This document shows positions 46,555 to 55,329 of a DNA stretch of 64,000 nucleotides, in pieces. The DNA lies in contig NZ_LT629797.1 in the NCBI RefSeq assembly GCF_900106015.1, positions 1,364,001-1,428,000 of the forward strand. The letters run 5' to 3'. The notes under the pieces are model-generated. The model saw only the letters and a program-made list of their open reading frames with translations. It was not told where the DNA came from and did not search any database. This DNA is from Pseudomonas sihuiensis. Its GTDB lineage: Bacteria > Pseudomonadota > Gammaproteobacteria > Pseudomonadales > Pseudomonadaceae. Position 1 is the first letter of the stretch; each line of letters opens with the position of its first letter. Position numbers and translations under genes: made by a program.

Positions 46555-46662
46555 CCCACCCCGCACCAAAGCAGCGCAAAACGCCTCTCAACGGTGCATA
46601 AACCCAACCTACAGCGCCAGCCAAGTGACTGAAAAGCCTGAAAAACCGTGACCTGATCGAGT

Positions 46663-46678
46663 TGGCACAAGGGCTGCA
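46663..46678 (+). promoter_or_regulatory. sigma-54 promoter of nirB
   Basis: TGGCACAAGGGCTGCA: an excellent -24 (TGGCAC) and GC ten bases on. Upstream GCACCA (46563) and GGTGCA (46593) could be NtrC half-sites, weakly. Confidence 0.78.
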
Positions 46679-46710
46679 TTCACAACTACCACAAACCACA
46701 TAAAGCGCGA

Positions 46711-46766
46711 CCTTCAACGACGAAGGCTGCACTTCCCGATAGAACGGGACCTGGACAAAGGCGTCC
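46711..46766 (+). promoter_or_regulatory. ANTAR-target leader with three hexaloops (nirB)
   Basis: Three hairpins, each with an A1/G4 six-base loop: CCTTC-[AACGAC]-GAAGG at 46711-46726, TCCCG-[ATAGAA]-CGGGA at 46734-46749, and GGAC-[AAAGGC]-GTCC at 46753-46766. The last shares bases with the terminator arm. The other two leaders have two hairpins; the extra one is unusual. The 46555-46910 gap holds no gene. Confidence 0.78.
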
Positions 46767-46797
46767 TCGCTAGGTGACTAGCGGGACGCCTTTTTTG
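46758..46797 (+). terminator. leader attenuator before nirB
   Basis: AAGGCGTCCTCGCTAG pairs with CTAGCGGGACGCCTT and is followed by six T, then GTTTT. It lies 114 bases upstream of the nirB start. Confidence 0.9.
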
Positions 46798-46910
46798 TTT
46801 TTTATGGCCTGCCATCCCTGGCGGCCACTCTTCGAGCCGTCGCGGAGCGACGTTAAAAATTGCTCCCGACAATTTTTTCGACCGTGATTTTTCTTCAGGA
46901 GATGGCCGGC

Positions 46911-49367
46911 ATGCAAAAACTCAAGCTGGTGATGATCGGCAACGGCATGGCGGGTGTGCGCACCCTCGAAGAGCTGCTCAAGCTCGCCCCCGATCTCTAC
47001 GACATCACCGTGTTCGGCGCCGAACCGCACCCCAACTACAACCGCATCCTGCTCTCCCCGGTGCTGGCCGGCGAGCAAACCTTCGAGGAGATCGTGCTCA
47101 ACGATCTCAACTGGTACGCCGATAACGGCATCAAACTGCTGCTCGGGCGCAAGGTGGTCAAGATCGACCGCAAGAAGCGCCTGGTGATCGCCGACGACGG
47201 CAGCGAGGCCGAGTACGACCGTCTGCTGATCGCCACCGGCTCCAACCCCTTCATCCTGCCGATTCCGGGCAAGGATCTGCAGGGTGTGATCGGCTACCGC
47301 GACATCGCCGACACCCAGACCATGATGGACACCGCCAAGACCCACAAGCACGCGGTGGTCATCGGCGGCGGCCTGCTCGGCCTGGAGGCGGCCAACGGCC
47401 TCAAGCTGCGCGGCATGGACGTCACCGTGGTGCACCTCGGCGACTGGCTGCTGGAGCGCCAGCTGGATCGCACCGCTGGCGAGTTGCTGCAGAAGTCCCT
47501 GGAAGACCGCGGCCTGAAGTTCCTCCTGCCCAAGCACACCGCGGAACTGCTGGACAACGGCGAAGGCCGTGTCTGCGCGGTGAAATTCAAGGACGGCGAG
47601 GTGATTCCCGCCGACCTGGTGGTGATGGCCGCCGGTATCCGTCCCAACACCGAACTGGCCGAGAGCGCCGGCATCGCCTGCAACCGCGGCATCCTGGTCA
47701 ACGACACCATGCAGACCTATGACCCGCGCATCTACGCCATCGGCGAATGCGCCAGCCACCGCGGCATCGCCTACGGTCTGGTGGCACCGCTGTTCGAGCA
47801 GGCCAAGGTCTGCGCCAATCACCTGGCCCAGCTCGGTTTCTCCCGCTACCAGGGCTCGGTGACCTCGACCAAGCTCAAGGTCACCGGTATCGATCTGTTC
47901 TCCGCCGGCGAATTCATGGGCGGCGAAGGTACCGAGACTATCACCCTCTCCGACCCCATCGGCGGCGTGTACAAGAAGCTGGTGATCAAGGACGACGTGC
48001 TGGTCGGCGCCTGCCTGTACGGCGACACCGCCGACGGCGGTTGGTATTTCCGCCAGATCCGCGAGAACCACAACGTCAGCGAGATCCGCGACCACCTGAT
48101 GTTCGGCGAAGGCGCCATCGGCGACGTCGGCCACCAGGGCGCCGACAAGACCGCCAACATGCCCGACAGCATGGAAATTTGCGGCTGCAACGGCGTGTGC
48201 AAGGGCACCATCGTCAAGGCCATCCAGGAAAACGGTCTGTTTTCAGTGGATGACGTGAAGAAACAGACCAAGGCCGGCAGCTCCTGCGGCTCCTGTGTCG
48301 GTTTAGTCGAGCAGATCCTGATCAGCACCGTCGGCGGCGCGGCGGACGTCAAGCCCAAAAGCGAGAAGGCCATCTGCGGCTGCTCCGACTTCAACCACGG
48401 GCAGATCCGTAAGGCCATCCGTGAACAGCACCTGACCTCCATGGCGCAGACCATGGCCTTTCTCAACTGGAGTACGCCCAACGGCTGCGCCACCTGCCGC
48501 CCGGCACTGAACTACTACCTGATCTCCACCTGGCCGGGCGAGGCCAAGGACGACCCGCAGTCGCGCCTGATCAACGAGCGCGCCCACGCCAATATCCAGA
48601 AGGACGGCACCTACTCGGTGGTACCGCGCATGTGGGGCGGCGTGACCAACCCGTCCGAGCTTCGCCGCATCGCCGATGTGGCCGACAAGTACAACGTACC
48701 CATGGTCAAGGTCACCGGCGGCCAGCGCATCGACCTGCTTGGCATCAAGAAGGACGACCTGCCGGCCGTGTGGAAGGATCTGGACATGCCTTCCGGCCAC
48801 GCCTACGGCAAGTCCATCCGCACGGTGAAGACCTGCGTCGGCAGCGAGTTCTGCCGCTTCGGCACGCAGAACTCCACCCAGCTGGGCATCGATCTGGAGC
48901 ACGACCTGTTCAACATGTGGTCGCCGCACAAGGTCAAGCTGGCGGTCTCCGGCTGCCCGCGCAACTGCTCCGAGGCCGGCATCAAGGACGTCGGCATCAT
49001 TGGTGTGGACTCCGGTTTCGAGATGTATATCGGCGGCAACGGTGGGATCAAGACCGAGGTGGCCGAGTTCTTCGTCAAGGTGAAAACAGCCGAGGAAGTG
49101 CGCGAGTACAACGCCGCCTTCCTCCAACTGTACCGCGAGGAGGCCTTCTACCTCGAGCGCACCGTGCACTACCTGCAGCGCGTCGGCATGGAACACATCA
49201 AGAAGGCGGTGCTGGAGGACGAGGCCAACCGCAAGGCCCTGGCCGCACGCCTGCACTACGCCCTGTCGTTCGAGCAGGACCCGTGGAAGGAACGCATCGA
49301 GACGCCGCAACTGAAGAAAGAGTTCGACACCATCAAGGTCGTGCAAATCGAGGAGGCCACCGTATGA
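46911..49367 (+). CDS. nirB: assimilatory nitrite reductase, large subunit
   Basis: 818-aa NAD(P)H enzyme reducing nitrite to ammonium with FAD, siroheme and [4Fe-4S]. The FAD part begins KLVMIGNGMAGVRTLEELL; the NAD loop is VIGGGLLGLEAANGL. A BFD-like [2Fe-2S] segment has CGCNGVCKGT...SSCGSC, followed by another Cys set CGCSDF...CATC. The siroheme-Fe4S4 ligands are TCVGSEFCRFG and SGCPRNCSEAG. The start is at 46911: AGGAG directly abuts the earlier ATG at 46902 and is at proper distance from this one. The stop overlaps nirD (ATGA). Confidence 0.96.
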   Translation: MQKLKLVMIGNGMAGVRTLEELLKLAPDLYDITVFGAEPHPNYNRILLSPVLAGEQTFEEIVLNDLNWYADNGIKLLLGRKVVKIDRKKRLVIADDGSEAEYDRLLIATGSNPFILPIPGKDLQGVIGYRDIADTQTMMDTAKTHKHAVVIGGGLLGLEAANGLKLRGMDVTVVHLGDWLLERQLDRTAGELLQKSLEDRGLKFLLPKHTAELLDNGEGRVCAVKFKDGEVIPADLVVMAAGIRPNTELAESAGIACNRGILVNDTMQTYDPRIYAIGECASHRGIAYGLVAPLFEQAKVCANHLAQLGFSRYQGSVTSTKLKVTGIDLFSAGEFMGGEGTETITLSDPIGGVYKKLVIKDDVLVGACLYGDTADGGWYFRQIRENHNVSEIRDHLMFGEGAIGDVGHQGADKTANMPDSMEICGCNGVCKGTIVKAIQENGLFSVDDVKKQTKAGSSCGSCVGLVEQILISTVGGAADVKPKSEKAICGCSDFNHGQIRKAIREQHLTSMAQTMAFLNWSTPNGCATCRPALNYYLISTWPGEAKDDPQSRLINERAHANIQKDGTYSVVPRMWGGVTNPSELRRIADVADKYNVPMVKVTGGQRIDLLGIKKDDLPAVWKDLDMPSGHAYGKSIRTVKTCVGSEFCRFGTQNSTQLGIDLEHDLFNMWSPHKVKLAVSGCPRNCSEAGIKDVGIIGVDSGFEMYIGGNGGIKTEVAEFFVKVKTAEEVREYNAAFLQLYREEAFYLERTVHYLQRVGMEHIKKAVLEDEANRKALAARLHYALSFEQDPWKERIETPQLKKEFDTIKVVQIEEATV

Positions 49368-49690
49368 ACTGGCTGGATATCTGCGCTCTGGAAGAGATCA
49401 ACGTGCTCGGCTCGCGCATCGTCGCCGGGCCGAAAGGCGATATCGCCATCTTCCGCACCAGTAACGATGAAGTATTCGCCCTCGACGACCGCTGCCCGCA
49501 CAAGGGCGGGCCGCTGTCCCAGGGCTTGATCTACGGCAAGCGCGTGGCCTGCCCGCTGCACAACTGGCAGATCGAGCTGGAGTCCGGCGAGGCCGTGGCG
49601 CCGGATGTGGGCTGCGCTCACCGGCACCACGCCAAGGTGGAAAGCGGCCGTGTGCTACTGGCCCTGAACCAGGCCGAAAAGTGCTCATAG
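49364..49690 (+). CDS. nirD: assimilatory nitrite reductase, small subunit (Rieske-like)
   Basis: 108-aa partner of NirB. It has a Rieske fold with an intact [2Fe-2S] pattern: CPHKGGPLSQG and CPLHNWQIELESG, each a Cys-x-His or Cys-x2-His pair, so unlike E. coli NirD it keeps the cluster ligands. It overlaps the nirB stop by four bases. A REPIN of about 80 bases separates it from nasC. Confidence 0.95.
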   Translation: MNWLDICALEEINVLGSRIVAGPKGDIAIFRTSNDEVFALDDRCPHKGGPLSQGLIYGKRVACPLHNWQIELESGEAVAPDVGCAHRHHAKVESGRVLLALNQAEKCS

Positions 49691-49692
49691 AA

Positions 49693-49771
49693 CTGTAGGA
49701 GCCAGCTTGCTGGCGATGCTTTTCGCGGCCTGGATCGCCAGCAAGAACTCAGCGCCCCCTGGCGCCTACAG
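49693..49771. repeat. REPIN between nirD and nasC
   Basis: CTGTAGGAGCCAGCTTGCTG on the left; ATCGCCAGCAAG and GGCGCCTACAG in inverse on the right. The outer 11 bases pair with one mismatch. The left half resembles the GTAGGAGC REP core seen at 32008. Confidence 0.65.
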
Positions 49772-49799
49772 CAAGCCGCAAACCACGGAGTCGAGCACC

Positions 49800-52517
49800 A
49801 TGACTACCCAAAGCCAAATCACCGCCTCCACCTGCTGCTACTGCGGCGTGGGCTGCGGCGTGCTGATCGAGCACGACGGCGAGAAGATCCTCGGCGTCGC
49901 CGGCGATCCCAGCCACCCGGCCAACTTCGGCAAGCTGTGCAGCAAAGGCTCGACCCTGCACCTGACCGGCGACCTCGACGCCCGTGCCCTCTACCCCGAG
50001 TTGCGCTTGGGCAAGGGCCTGGCACGTTCACGCACGGACTGGGGCAGCGCCCTGGATCACGCCGCGGCGGTGTTCGCCGAGACCATCCGCGAACACGGCC
50101 CGGACAGCGTGGCCTTTTATATCTCCGGCCAGTTGCTGACCGAGGATTACTACGCCTTCAACAAGCTCGCGCGCGCCCTGGTCGGCACCCACAACATCGA
50201 TTCCAACTCGCGCCTGTGCATGTCCAGCGCGGTGGTCGGCTACAAGCGCAGCCTCGGCGCCGACGCCCCGCCCTGCAGCTATGAGGACATCGAGCAGAGC
50301 GACTGCCTGCTGATCGCCGGCTCCAACATGGCCTACGCCCACCCGGTGCTGTTCCGCCGCCTGGAAGAAGCCAAGGCTCGCCGCCCCGAGATGCAGATCA
50401 TCGTCATCGATCCGCGGCGCACCGACACCTGCGAGCTGGCCGACCTGCACCTGGCGATCCTGCCCGGCACCGACGTGGCGCTGTTTCACGGCATCCTGCA
50501 TATCCTGCTGTGGGAAGGCTGGATCGACCGCCGCTATATCGACGCCCACACCGAAGGCTTCGAGGCGCTGAAGAACCTGGTGCGCGACTACAGCCCGGCG
50601 GCCACCGCCGATATCTGCGGCATCAGCCTCGACGCGCTGCAGCGTTGCGCCGAACTGATCGGCCGCGCGCCCTCCTTCCTTTCGCTGTGGTGCATGGGGC
50701 TCAACCAGTCCTCGTCCGGCAGCGCGAAGAACAGCGCGCTGATCAACCTGCACCTGGCCACCGGGCAAATCGGCAAGCCCGGCGCCGGCCCCTTCTCGCT
50801 GACCGGCCAGCCCAATGCCATGGGCGGCCGCGAAACCGGCAGCCTGAGCAACCTGCTGCCTGGCCACCGCGAGGCGGGCAATGCCGAGCACCGCGCCGAA
50901 GTCGCCGCCTACTGGGGCGTCGACGCCCTGCCGGAGACGCCCGGGCTGTCCGCCATCGAGCTGTTCGATGCGGTGCACGACGGCCGTATCAAGGCGCTGT
51001 GGATCGCCTGCACCAACCCGGCGCAGTCGCTGCCGAACCAGAACAAGGTGCACGAGGCCCTGGCCGCCTGTCCCTTCGTCGTGGTGCAGGAAGCCTTCTT
51101 CACCACCGAGACCTGCCGCTACGCCGACCTGCTGCTGCCCGCCGCCAGCTGGGGCGAGAAGGAAGGCACGGTGACCAACTCCGAACGCCGCGTCAGCCAT
51201 GTACGCCGCGCCGTGTCAGCGCCCGCAGAGGCGCGGCCCGATTGGTCGATCACCTGCGACTTTGCCCGTCGCCTGGAAACGCTGCTGCGGCCCGGCCTGC
51301 CCAGCCTGTTCGATTTCGCCGACAGCGAAGCGCTGTTCGAGGAATACAAGCACCTGACCGCCCAGCGCGACCTTGACCTCTCGGGGCTGAGCTACGCGCT
51401 GCTGGATAACCAAGGCCCCCAACAATGGCCATTTGCGCCTGGCGCGCGCCAGGGCACCGCGCGGCTGTATGCCGACGGCCGCTTCCCTACCGCCAGCGGG
51501 CGAGCGCAATTTCATGCCGACCCGTACCGCGCGCCGAAGGAAAAGCGCGATGCGCGGTTCTCCCTGACTCTCAACACCGGCCGCCTGCGCGACCAGTGGC
51601 ACGGCATGAGCCGCACCGGCACCGCCGCGCGCCTGTTCGGCCATGTCGAGGCCGCGGTACTCGGCCTGCACCCGGATGAGCTGCGTCGCCGCCGCCTGCA
51701 GGACGGCGACCTGGTCAGGTTGCGCAGCCGCCGCGGCAGCCTGATCCTGCCGGTACAGCCGGACGAGTCGGTGCGCCCCGGTCAGGCCTGGCTGCCGATG
51801 CACTGGGGCGACCGCTTCCTCAAGGGCCTGGGCACCAACGTGCTGACCCAGCCGGCATTCGACCCGTTGTCAAAGCAGCCGGAGCTCAAGCATGCCGGCG
51901 TCGAGGTGGACAAGGTCGAGCTGCCCTGGCAGCTGTTCGCCCTGGTCGAAGGCGAGGTACAGAGCCGTTTCGAAGCGCTACGCCCGCTGTTCGAGGAGTT
52001 CGCCTACGCCAGCCTCACCCCCACCGGCCGCGAACGCCCCGCCCTGCTGATCCGCGCCGCCAGTGCCGTGGCGCCGCAGCCTGAGCTCCTGGCGCAGATC
52101 GATCGCCTGCTGCGCCTGAACCAGGGTCCAGTGCTGGCCTACGACGACCCGCGCCGCGCGGTGGGCAAGCGCGTGCGCATCGAGGACGGCCGCATCGTCA
52201 GCATCCGCCTGGCCGGCGAAACCGCCGCCAGCGAATGGCTCAGAAGCCTGTGGCTGGACGGCCAGGCCGACGCCGACCTGCGCCGCTGGCTGCTCGCCCC
52301 GGTCTCCGCGCCGCCGGGCAACGCAGCCGTCAACACGCGCGGCAAGACCCTGTGCAACTGCCTGAACGTCAGCGAAGGCGCTGTGCACGCCGGCATTGCC
52401 CGCGGCCTGGATCTGGATGGCCTCAAGCAGGAACTCAAGTGCGGCACCAGTTGTGGCTCCTGCGTACCCGAAATCAAACGCCTGCTGGCCCAACAGCCCA
52501 CTGCAGTGAACGCATGA
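49800..52517 (+). CDS. nasC: assimilatory nitrate reductase, catalytic subunit
   Basis: 905-aa cytoplasmic molybdopterin enzyme reducing nitrate to nitrite. The N-terminal [4Fe-4S] cysteines are C12-x2-C15-x3-C19-x27-C47 (CCYCGVGC...LCSKG). The molybdopterin domains follow, with SNMAYAHPV and ENTG-type stretches, and the dinucleotide-binding domain begins near FSLTLNTGRLRDQWHG. The C-terminus carries a BFD-like [2Fe-2S] domain with Cys852-x-Cys854 and Cys885-x2-Cys888. No Tat signal. The start MTTQSQITAST at 49800 is chosen because upstream codons belong to the REPIN. It works with NirBD and the transporters. Confidence 0.96.
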   Translation: MTTQSQITASTCCYCGVGCGVLIEHDGEKILGVAGDPSHPANFGKLCSKGSTLHLTGDLDARALYPELRLGKGLARSRTDWGSALDHAAAVFAETIREHGPDSVAFYISGQLLTEDYYAFNKLARALVGTHNIDSNSRLCMSSAVVGYKRSLGADAPPCSYEDIEQSDCLLIAGSNMAYAHPVLFRRLEEAKARRPEMQIIVIDPRRTDTCELADLHLAILPGTDVALFHGILHILLWEGWIDRRYIDAHTEGFEALKNLVRDYSPAATADICGISLDALQRCAELIGRAPSFLSLWCMGLNQSSSGSAKNSALINLHLATGQIGKPGAGPFSLTGQPNAMGGRETGSLSNLLPGHREAGNAEHRAEVAAYWGVDALPETPGLSAIELFDAVHDGRIKALWIACTNPAQSLPNQNKVHEALAACPFVVVQEAFFTTETCRYADLLLPAASWGEKEGTVTNSERRVSHVRRAVSAPAEARPDWSITCDFARRLETLLRPGLPSLFDFADSEALFEEYKHLTAQRDLDLSGLSYALLDNQGPQQWPFAPGARQGTARLYADGRFPTASGRAQFHADPYRAPKEKRDARFSLTLNTGRLRDQWHGMSRTGTAARLFGHVEAAVLGLHPDELRRRRLQDGDLVRLRSRRGSLILPVQPDESVRPGQAWLPMHWGDRFLKGLGTNVLTQPAFDPLSKQPELKHAGVEVDKVELPWQLFALVEGEVQSRFEALRPLFEEFAYASLTPTGRERPALLIRAASAVAPQPELLAQIDRLLRLNQGPVLAYDDPRRAVGKRVRIEDGRIVSIRLAGETAASEWLRSLWLDGQADADLRRWLLAPVSAPPGNAAVNTRGKTLCNCLNVSEGAVHAGIARGLDLDGLKQELKCGTSCGSCVPEIKRLLAQQPTAVNA

Positions 52518-52525
52518 ATTGATCG

Positions 52526-52620
52526 TACCCACGCTCTGCGTGGGTATGCAGGCCGAGACGCTCCGCGTCTCATGGGACGCAGAGCGTCCCCTGAATCCTT
52601 TCCACGCCGGAGCGTGGGAA
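52526..52620. repeat. tandem GC-rich hairpin repeat
   Basis: Four successive small hairpins: CCCACGC-tct-GCGTGGG, GAGACGC-tcc-GCGTCTC, GGGACGC-aga-GCGTCCC and CCACGC-cgga-GCGTGG. This is the style of a known Pseudomonas interspersed repeat, filling the nasC-cobA gap. Confidence 0.7.
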
Positions 52621-52663
52621 CCAGCGGCAAACGCCGGCACGTGACACGAGAGAGGTGGTGAAC

Positions 52664-53407
52664 ATGAGCGCAAAAGTCTGGCTGGTAGGTGCTGGCCCTG
52701 GTGATCCCGAGCTGCTGACGCTCAAGGCGGTCAAGGCGCTGAATCAGGCCGATGTGGTGATGATCGACGATCTGGTCAACCCGGCCGTGCTCGAGCACTG
52801 CCCCGGCGCGCGTATCGTCTCGGTTGGCAAGCGCGGCGGCTGTCGCTCGACTCCGCAAGCGTTTATCCATCGCCTGATGCTGCGCTACGCGCGCCAGGGC
52901 AAATGCGTGGTGCGCCTGAAAGGCGGCGACCCATGCATCTTCGGTCGTGGCAGCGAGGAAGCCGACTGGCTCAACGAGCATGGCATCGAGGTGGAGATGG
53001 TCAACGGCATCACCGCCGGTCTGGCCGGTGCCACACACTGCGGCATACCCCTGACCCTGCGCGGTGTGGCGCGTGGCGTGACGCTGGTCACCGCGCACAC
53101 CCAGGACGACAGCAGCCTGAACTGGGCGGCTCTGGCCCAGAGCGGCACCACATTGGTGGTCTATATGGGCGTCGCCAAGCTGGCGGACATCCAGATCGGG
53201 TTGCTCGCCGGCGGTATGCGCGGCGAAATGCCGGTAGCGATGATCGAGAACGCCTCGTTACCCGAGCAACGCGAATGCCGCAGCAGCCTCGCGGCCATGC
53301 AGCTTGACGCAGCAGCATTCGCCCTGAAGAGCCCGGCTATTCTGGTGATCGGCGAAGTCGTCCGCGCCAGCAGCTCGCTCAGCATGCCCCAGCGTCTGCA
53401 TGCCTGA
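52664..53407 (+). CDS. cobA: uroporphyrinogen-III C-methyltransferase (SUMT)
   Basis: 247-aa SAM-dependent enzyme making precorrin-2, precursor of the siroheme used by NirB. It has the SUMT motifs VGAGPGDPELLTLKA at the N-terminus, VRLKGGDPCIFGRGSEE and GITAGLAGATHCGIPLTLRG. There are no CysG-type dehydrogenase/chelatase domains, so siroheme completion needs another gene. AGAGAGG lies before the ATG at 52664; two upstream in-frame GTG codons are less likely. Its place at the end of the nitrate cluster fits its role. Confidence 0.95.
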   Translation: MSAKVWLVGAGPGDPELLTLKAVKALNQADVVMIDDLVNPAVLEHCPGARIVSVGKRGGCRSTPQAFIHRLMLRYARQGKCVVRLKGGDPCIFGRGSEEADWLNEHGIEVEMVNGITAGLAGATHCGIPLTLRGVARGVTLVTAHTQDDSSLNWAALAQSGTTLVVYMGVAKLADIQIGLLAGGMRGEMPVAMIENASLPEQRECRSSLAAMQLDAAAFALKSPAILVIGEVVRASSSLSMPQRLHA

Positions 53408-53518
53408 GCGCTACGCAGTCATTGCCTGCGATTCGCTGCGAGGCGCAGCTCCAACACCTGGGTAAATCGACGCGGTGTGGCTGGCATTGCCCATTGCGGG
53501 CTTTTATCCCAGAAAAAA

Positions 53519-53542
53519 GAAACCCGGCCGAGGCCGGGTTTC
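53519..53542 (-). terminator. oprF terminator
   Basis: An 11-bp stem GAAACCCGGCC / GGCCGGGTTTC with loop GA; on the minus strand it is followed by TTTTTT. It lies 20 bases after the oprF stop. Confidence 0.92.
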
Positions 53543-53562
53543 TCCTTACAGCACCAGAAGCA

Positions 53563-54549
53563 TTACTGCTGGATCTGGGCTTCTACTTCAGCTTCAACGC
53601 GACGGTTGATGGCGCGGCCGGCGTCGGTGGCGTTGTCGGCTACCGGGCGAGTTTTGCCGTAACCAACAGCGTTCACGCGGCTGCCGTCTACACCGTACTG
53701 GTTGACCAGCACGTTACGTACAGCGTTGGCACGACGCTCGGACAGACCCTGGTTGTAGGCGTCAGAACCGACGGAGTCAGTGTGACCTTCAACGGTGGTG
53801 GTGGTCTGCGGATACTGGTTCATGAAGTCAGCCAGGTTCTTGATGTCACCGTAGCTTTCTTCTTTGACGCGGTCTTTGTCGAAGTCGAACTTGACGTCCA
53901 GTTCAACGCGAACGGTTTCCAGAGCCGGCTCCGGAGCAGGCTCTGGCATCGGCTCGGGTGCAGCAGCTACGACCGGAGCCGGAGCCGGAGCCGGCTTGCT
54001 GCCGCCACCGAAGTTCAGACCAACACCCACGCCAGCTTGCCACTCGGTGTCGCCCTGGTCGATGTTGTACAGAGCGTCGACGCCGGCACGGGCGTAGAAC
54101 ATCTCGGTGAAGTAGTACTTGGCACCAGCGCCTGCAATGGCCAGAGTCGAGTGGTTACGGCCGCCGCTAGTAGTGTTGCTGATGCTCTGATGACCGAAAC
54201 CTGCGGAGACGTAAGGACGCAGACCTACACCCGGCTGACCGAAGTGGTAGATGGCCTTCAGGTCGGTCAGGCTGCCTTTGATGTCCTTGTTGCCGAGGTT
54301 ACGCTCGCCACGAATGTCGTGGTACTCGCCGTAGGACAGCGCCAGCTCGACGTCGTCGGTCAGGTAGTAGCCGATGCTGCCACCGAACAGGTTGCCTTCA
54401 TCGTGGGCATAGCCACGCTGAGAGTCAGTGAAGTAGCGATTGACGAAGCCCTCCACCTCGACAGCGCCTTGACCTTGCGCCAGCGCGCCGAAGGAGGTTG
54501 CGGCAACGAGAGAGCCAATGACTACGCCCAAGGTGTTTTTTACTTTCAT
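53563..54549 (-). CDS. oprF: major outer-membrane porin OprF
   Basis: 328-aa outer-membrane protein linking the outer membrane to peptidoglycan. Residues 1-24 are a Sec signal (VAATSFGALAQ). The N-terminal eight-stranded beta-barrel is followed by a Pro/Ala-rich linker (APAPAPVVAAAPEPMPEPAP). The OmpA-like domain then has TVEGHTDSVGSDAYNQGLSE and RANAVRNVLVNQYGVDGSR for peptidoglycan binding. Unlike P. aeruginosa OprF (four cysteines, 350 aa) there is no cysteine and the protein is shorter. Last gene of the minus-strand cluster; sigX upstream is its known regulator. A TATAAT (54614-54619 complement) lies in the sigX-oprF gap. Confidence 0.96.
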   Translation of the reverse strand: MKVKNTLGVVIGSLVAATSFGALAQGQGAVEVEGFVNRYFTDSQRGYAHDEGNLFGGSIGYYLTDDVELALSYGEYHDIRGERNLGNKDIKGSLTDLKAIYHFGQPGVGLRPYVSAGFGHQSISNTTSGGRNHSTLAIAGAGAKYYFTEMFYARAGVDALYNIDQGDTEWQAGVGVGLNFGGGSKPAPAPAPVVAAAPEPMPEPAPEPALETVRVELDVKFDFDKDRVKEESYGDIKNLADFMNQYPQTTTTVEGHTDSVGSDAYNQGLSERRANAVRNVLVNQYGVDGSRVNAVGYGKTRPVADNATDAGRAINRRVEAEVEAQIQQ

Positions 54550-54613
54550 CCGTTAAATCCCCATCTTGGTGGTTAATAAGTCGCCGTTAACTTCAGTCGG
54601 CAACTTGGCTGCG

Positions 54614-54619
54614 ATTATA
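54614..54619 (-). promoter_or_regulatory. -10 element upstream of oprF
   Basis: The minus strand carries CTGCTATAATCGC, a perfect sigma-70 -10, 65 bases before the oprF ATG. No convincing TTGACA lies 17 bases ahead; SigX-dependent elements may contribute. Confidence 0.45.
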
Positions 54620-54656
54620 GCAGGTTTCGCCCTCCCTTAGTGGTCGGCAAGCTGAA

Positions 54657-55247
54657 CTAAGTTTCGGAAGTTTCCGAAAATTTGTCCCGCAACCGATCCA
54701 AAGCGCGCTTGTAGCGCATTTTCGTTGCGCTCAAGCCCATGTGCATGATGTCGGCAATCTCTTGAAACTCGAGCTCTGCGACAAAACGTAGCACCAGAAT
54801 TTCACGGTCTATCGGGTTGACGTGCACCAACCAGCGATCCAAACCGCCTCGCTCCTCGACTTTGGGTGTCTTCTCGTCGGAAGCTTCTTCGAGCGGATCC
54901 AAACTCAAGGCGTCAATCAATCGACGCTTGCGCCGCTCTTTTCGATACTGAGTAATGCATTCGTTGTAGGTGATGCTATAGAGCCAAGTCTTGAACTTGG
55001 ACTTACCCTCAAAGCTCTTCAGGCCATAGAGAACCTTGAGCATCACCTCCTGACAGACATCATCAGCGTCCCTGTCGTTCCCCAAGTAACGTGCGCAAAC
55101 GTTAAATAATGTTCGCTGGTAACGCCGCATCAGCTCTTCATACGCACGGGTGATATGAAACAGCTCGTCATGGGCGCGCGCCACCAGCTCCTCATCGGTG
55201 AGCTCGCGGGGGTCGTAGCGCGTTGGCAGGGCTTGAGCTTTGTTCAA
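54657..55247 (-). CDS. sigX: ECF sigma factor SigX
   Basis: 196-aa extracytoplasmic-function sigma factor controlling oprF, membrane-lipid and stress genes. Region 2 is visible in DADDVCQEVMLKVLYGLKSF and the -10-reading SKFKTWLYSITYNECITQYR; region 4 is in LRFVAELEFQEIADIMHMGL with its helix-turn-helix. There is no anti-sigma gene next to it; cmpX, the mechanosensitive channel upstream, is thought to influence its activity. It sits directly before oprF, as in other Pseudomonas. Confidence 0.96.
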   Translation of the reverse strand: MNKAQALPTRYDPRELTDEELVARAHDELFHITRAYEELMRRYQRTLFNVCARYLGNDRDADDVCQEVMLKVLYGLKSFEGKSKFKTWLYSITYNECITQYRKERRKRRLIDALSLDPLEEASDEKTPKVEERGGLDRWLVHVNPIDREILVLRFVAELEFQEIADIMHMGLSATKMRYKRALDRLRDKFSETSET

Positions 55248-55278
55248 AACGAGTCGGGCCGACAGTCAGGACGAAAAA

Positions 55279-55305
55279 TGCCCGGCAGGTCACACCTGCC
55301 GGGCA
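55279..55305 (-). terminator. cmpX terminator
   Basis: A perfect 12-bp stem TGCCCGGCAGGT / ACCTGCCGGGCA, followed on the minus strand by TTTTT. It separates cmpX from sigX. Confidence 0.9.
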
Positions 55306-55329
55306 GCTGCATAAAATAACAGATTGGCG

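Noticed and set aside
46563..46598. NtrC binding sites before nirB
   Set aside because: GCACCA and GGTGCA half-sites are 30 bases apart, not the compact palindrome of the consensus; listed only as weak hints.
52526..52620. CRISPR-like short repeats
   Set aside because: These are different small palindromes without equal spacers or a constant repeat, and there are no cas genes; they match an interspersed hairpin repeat.
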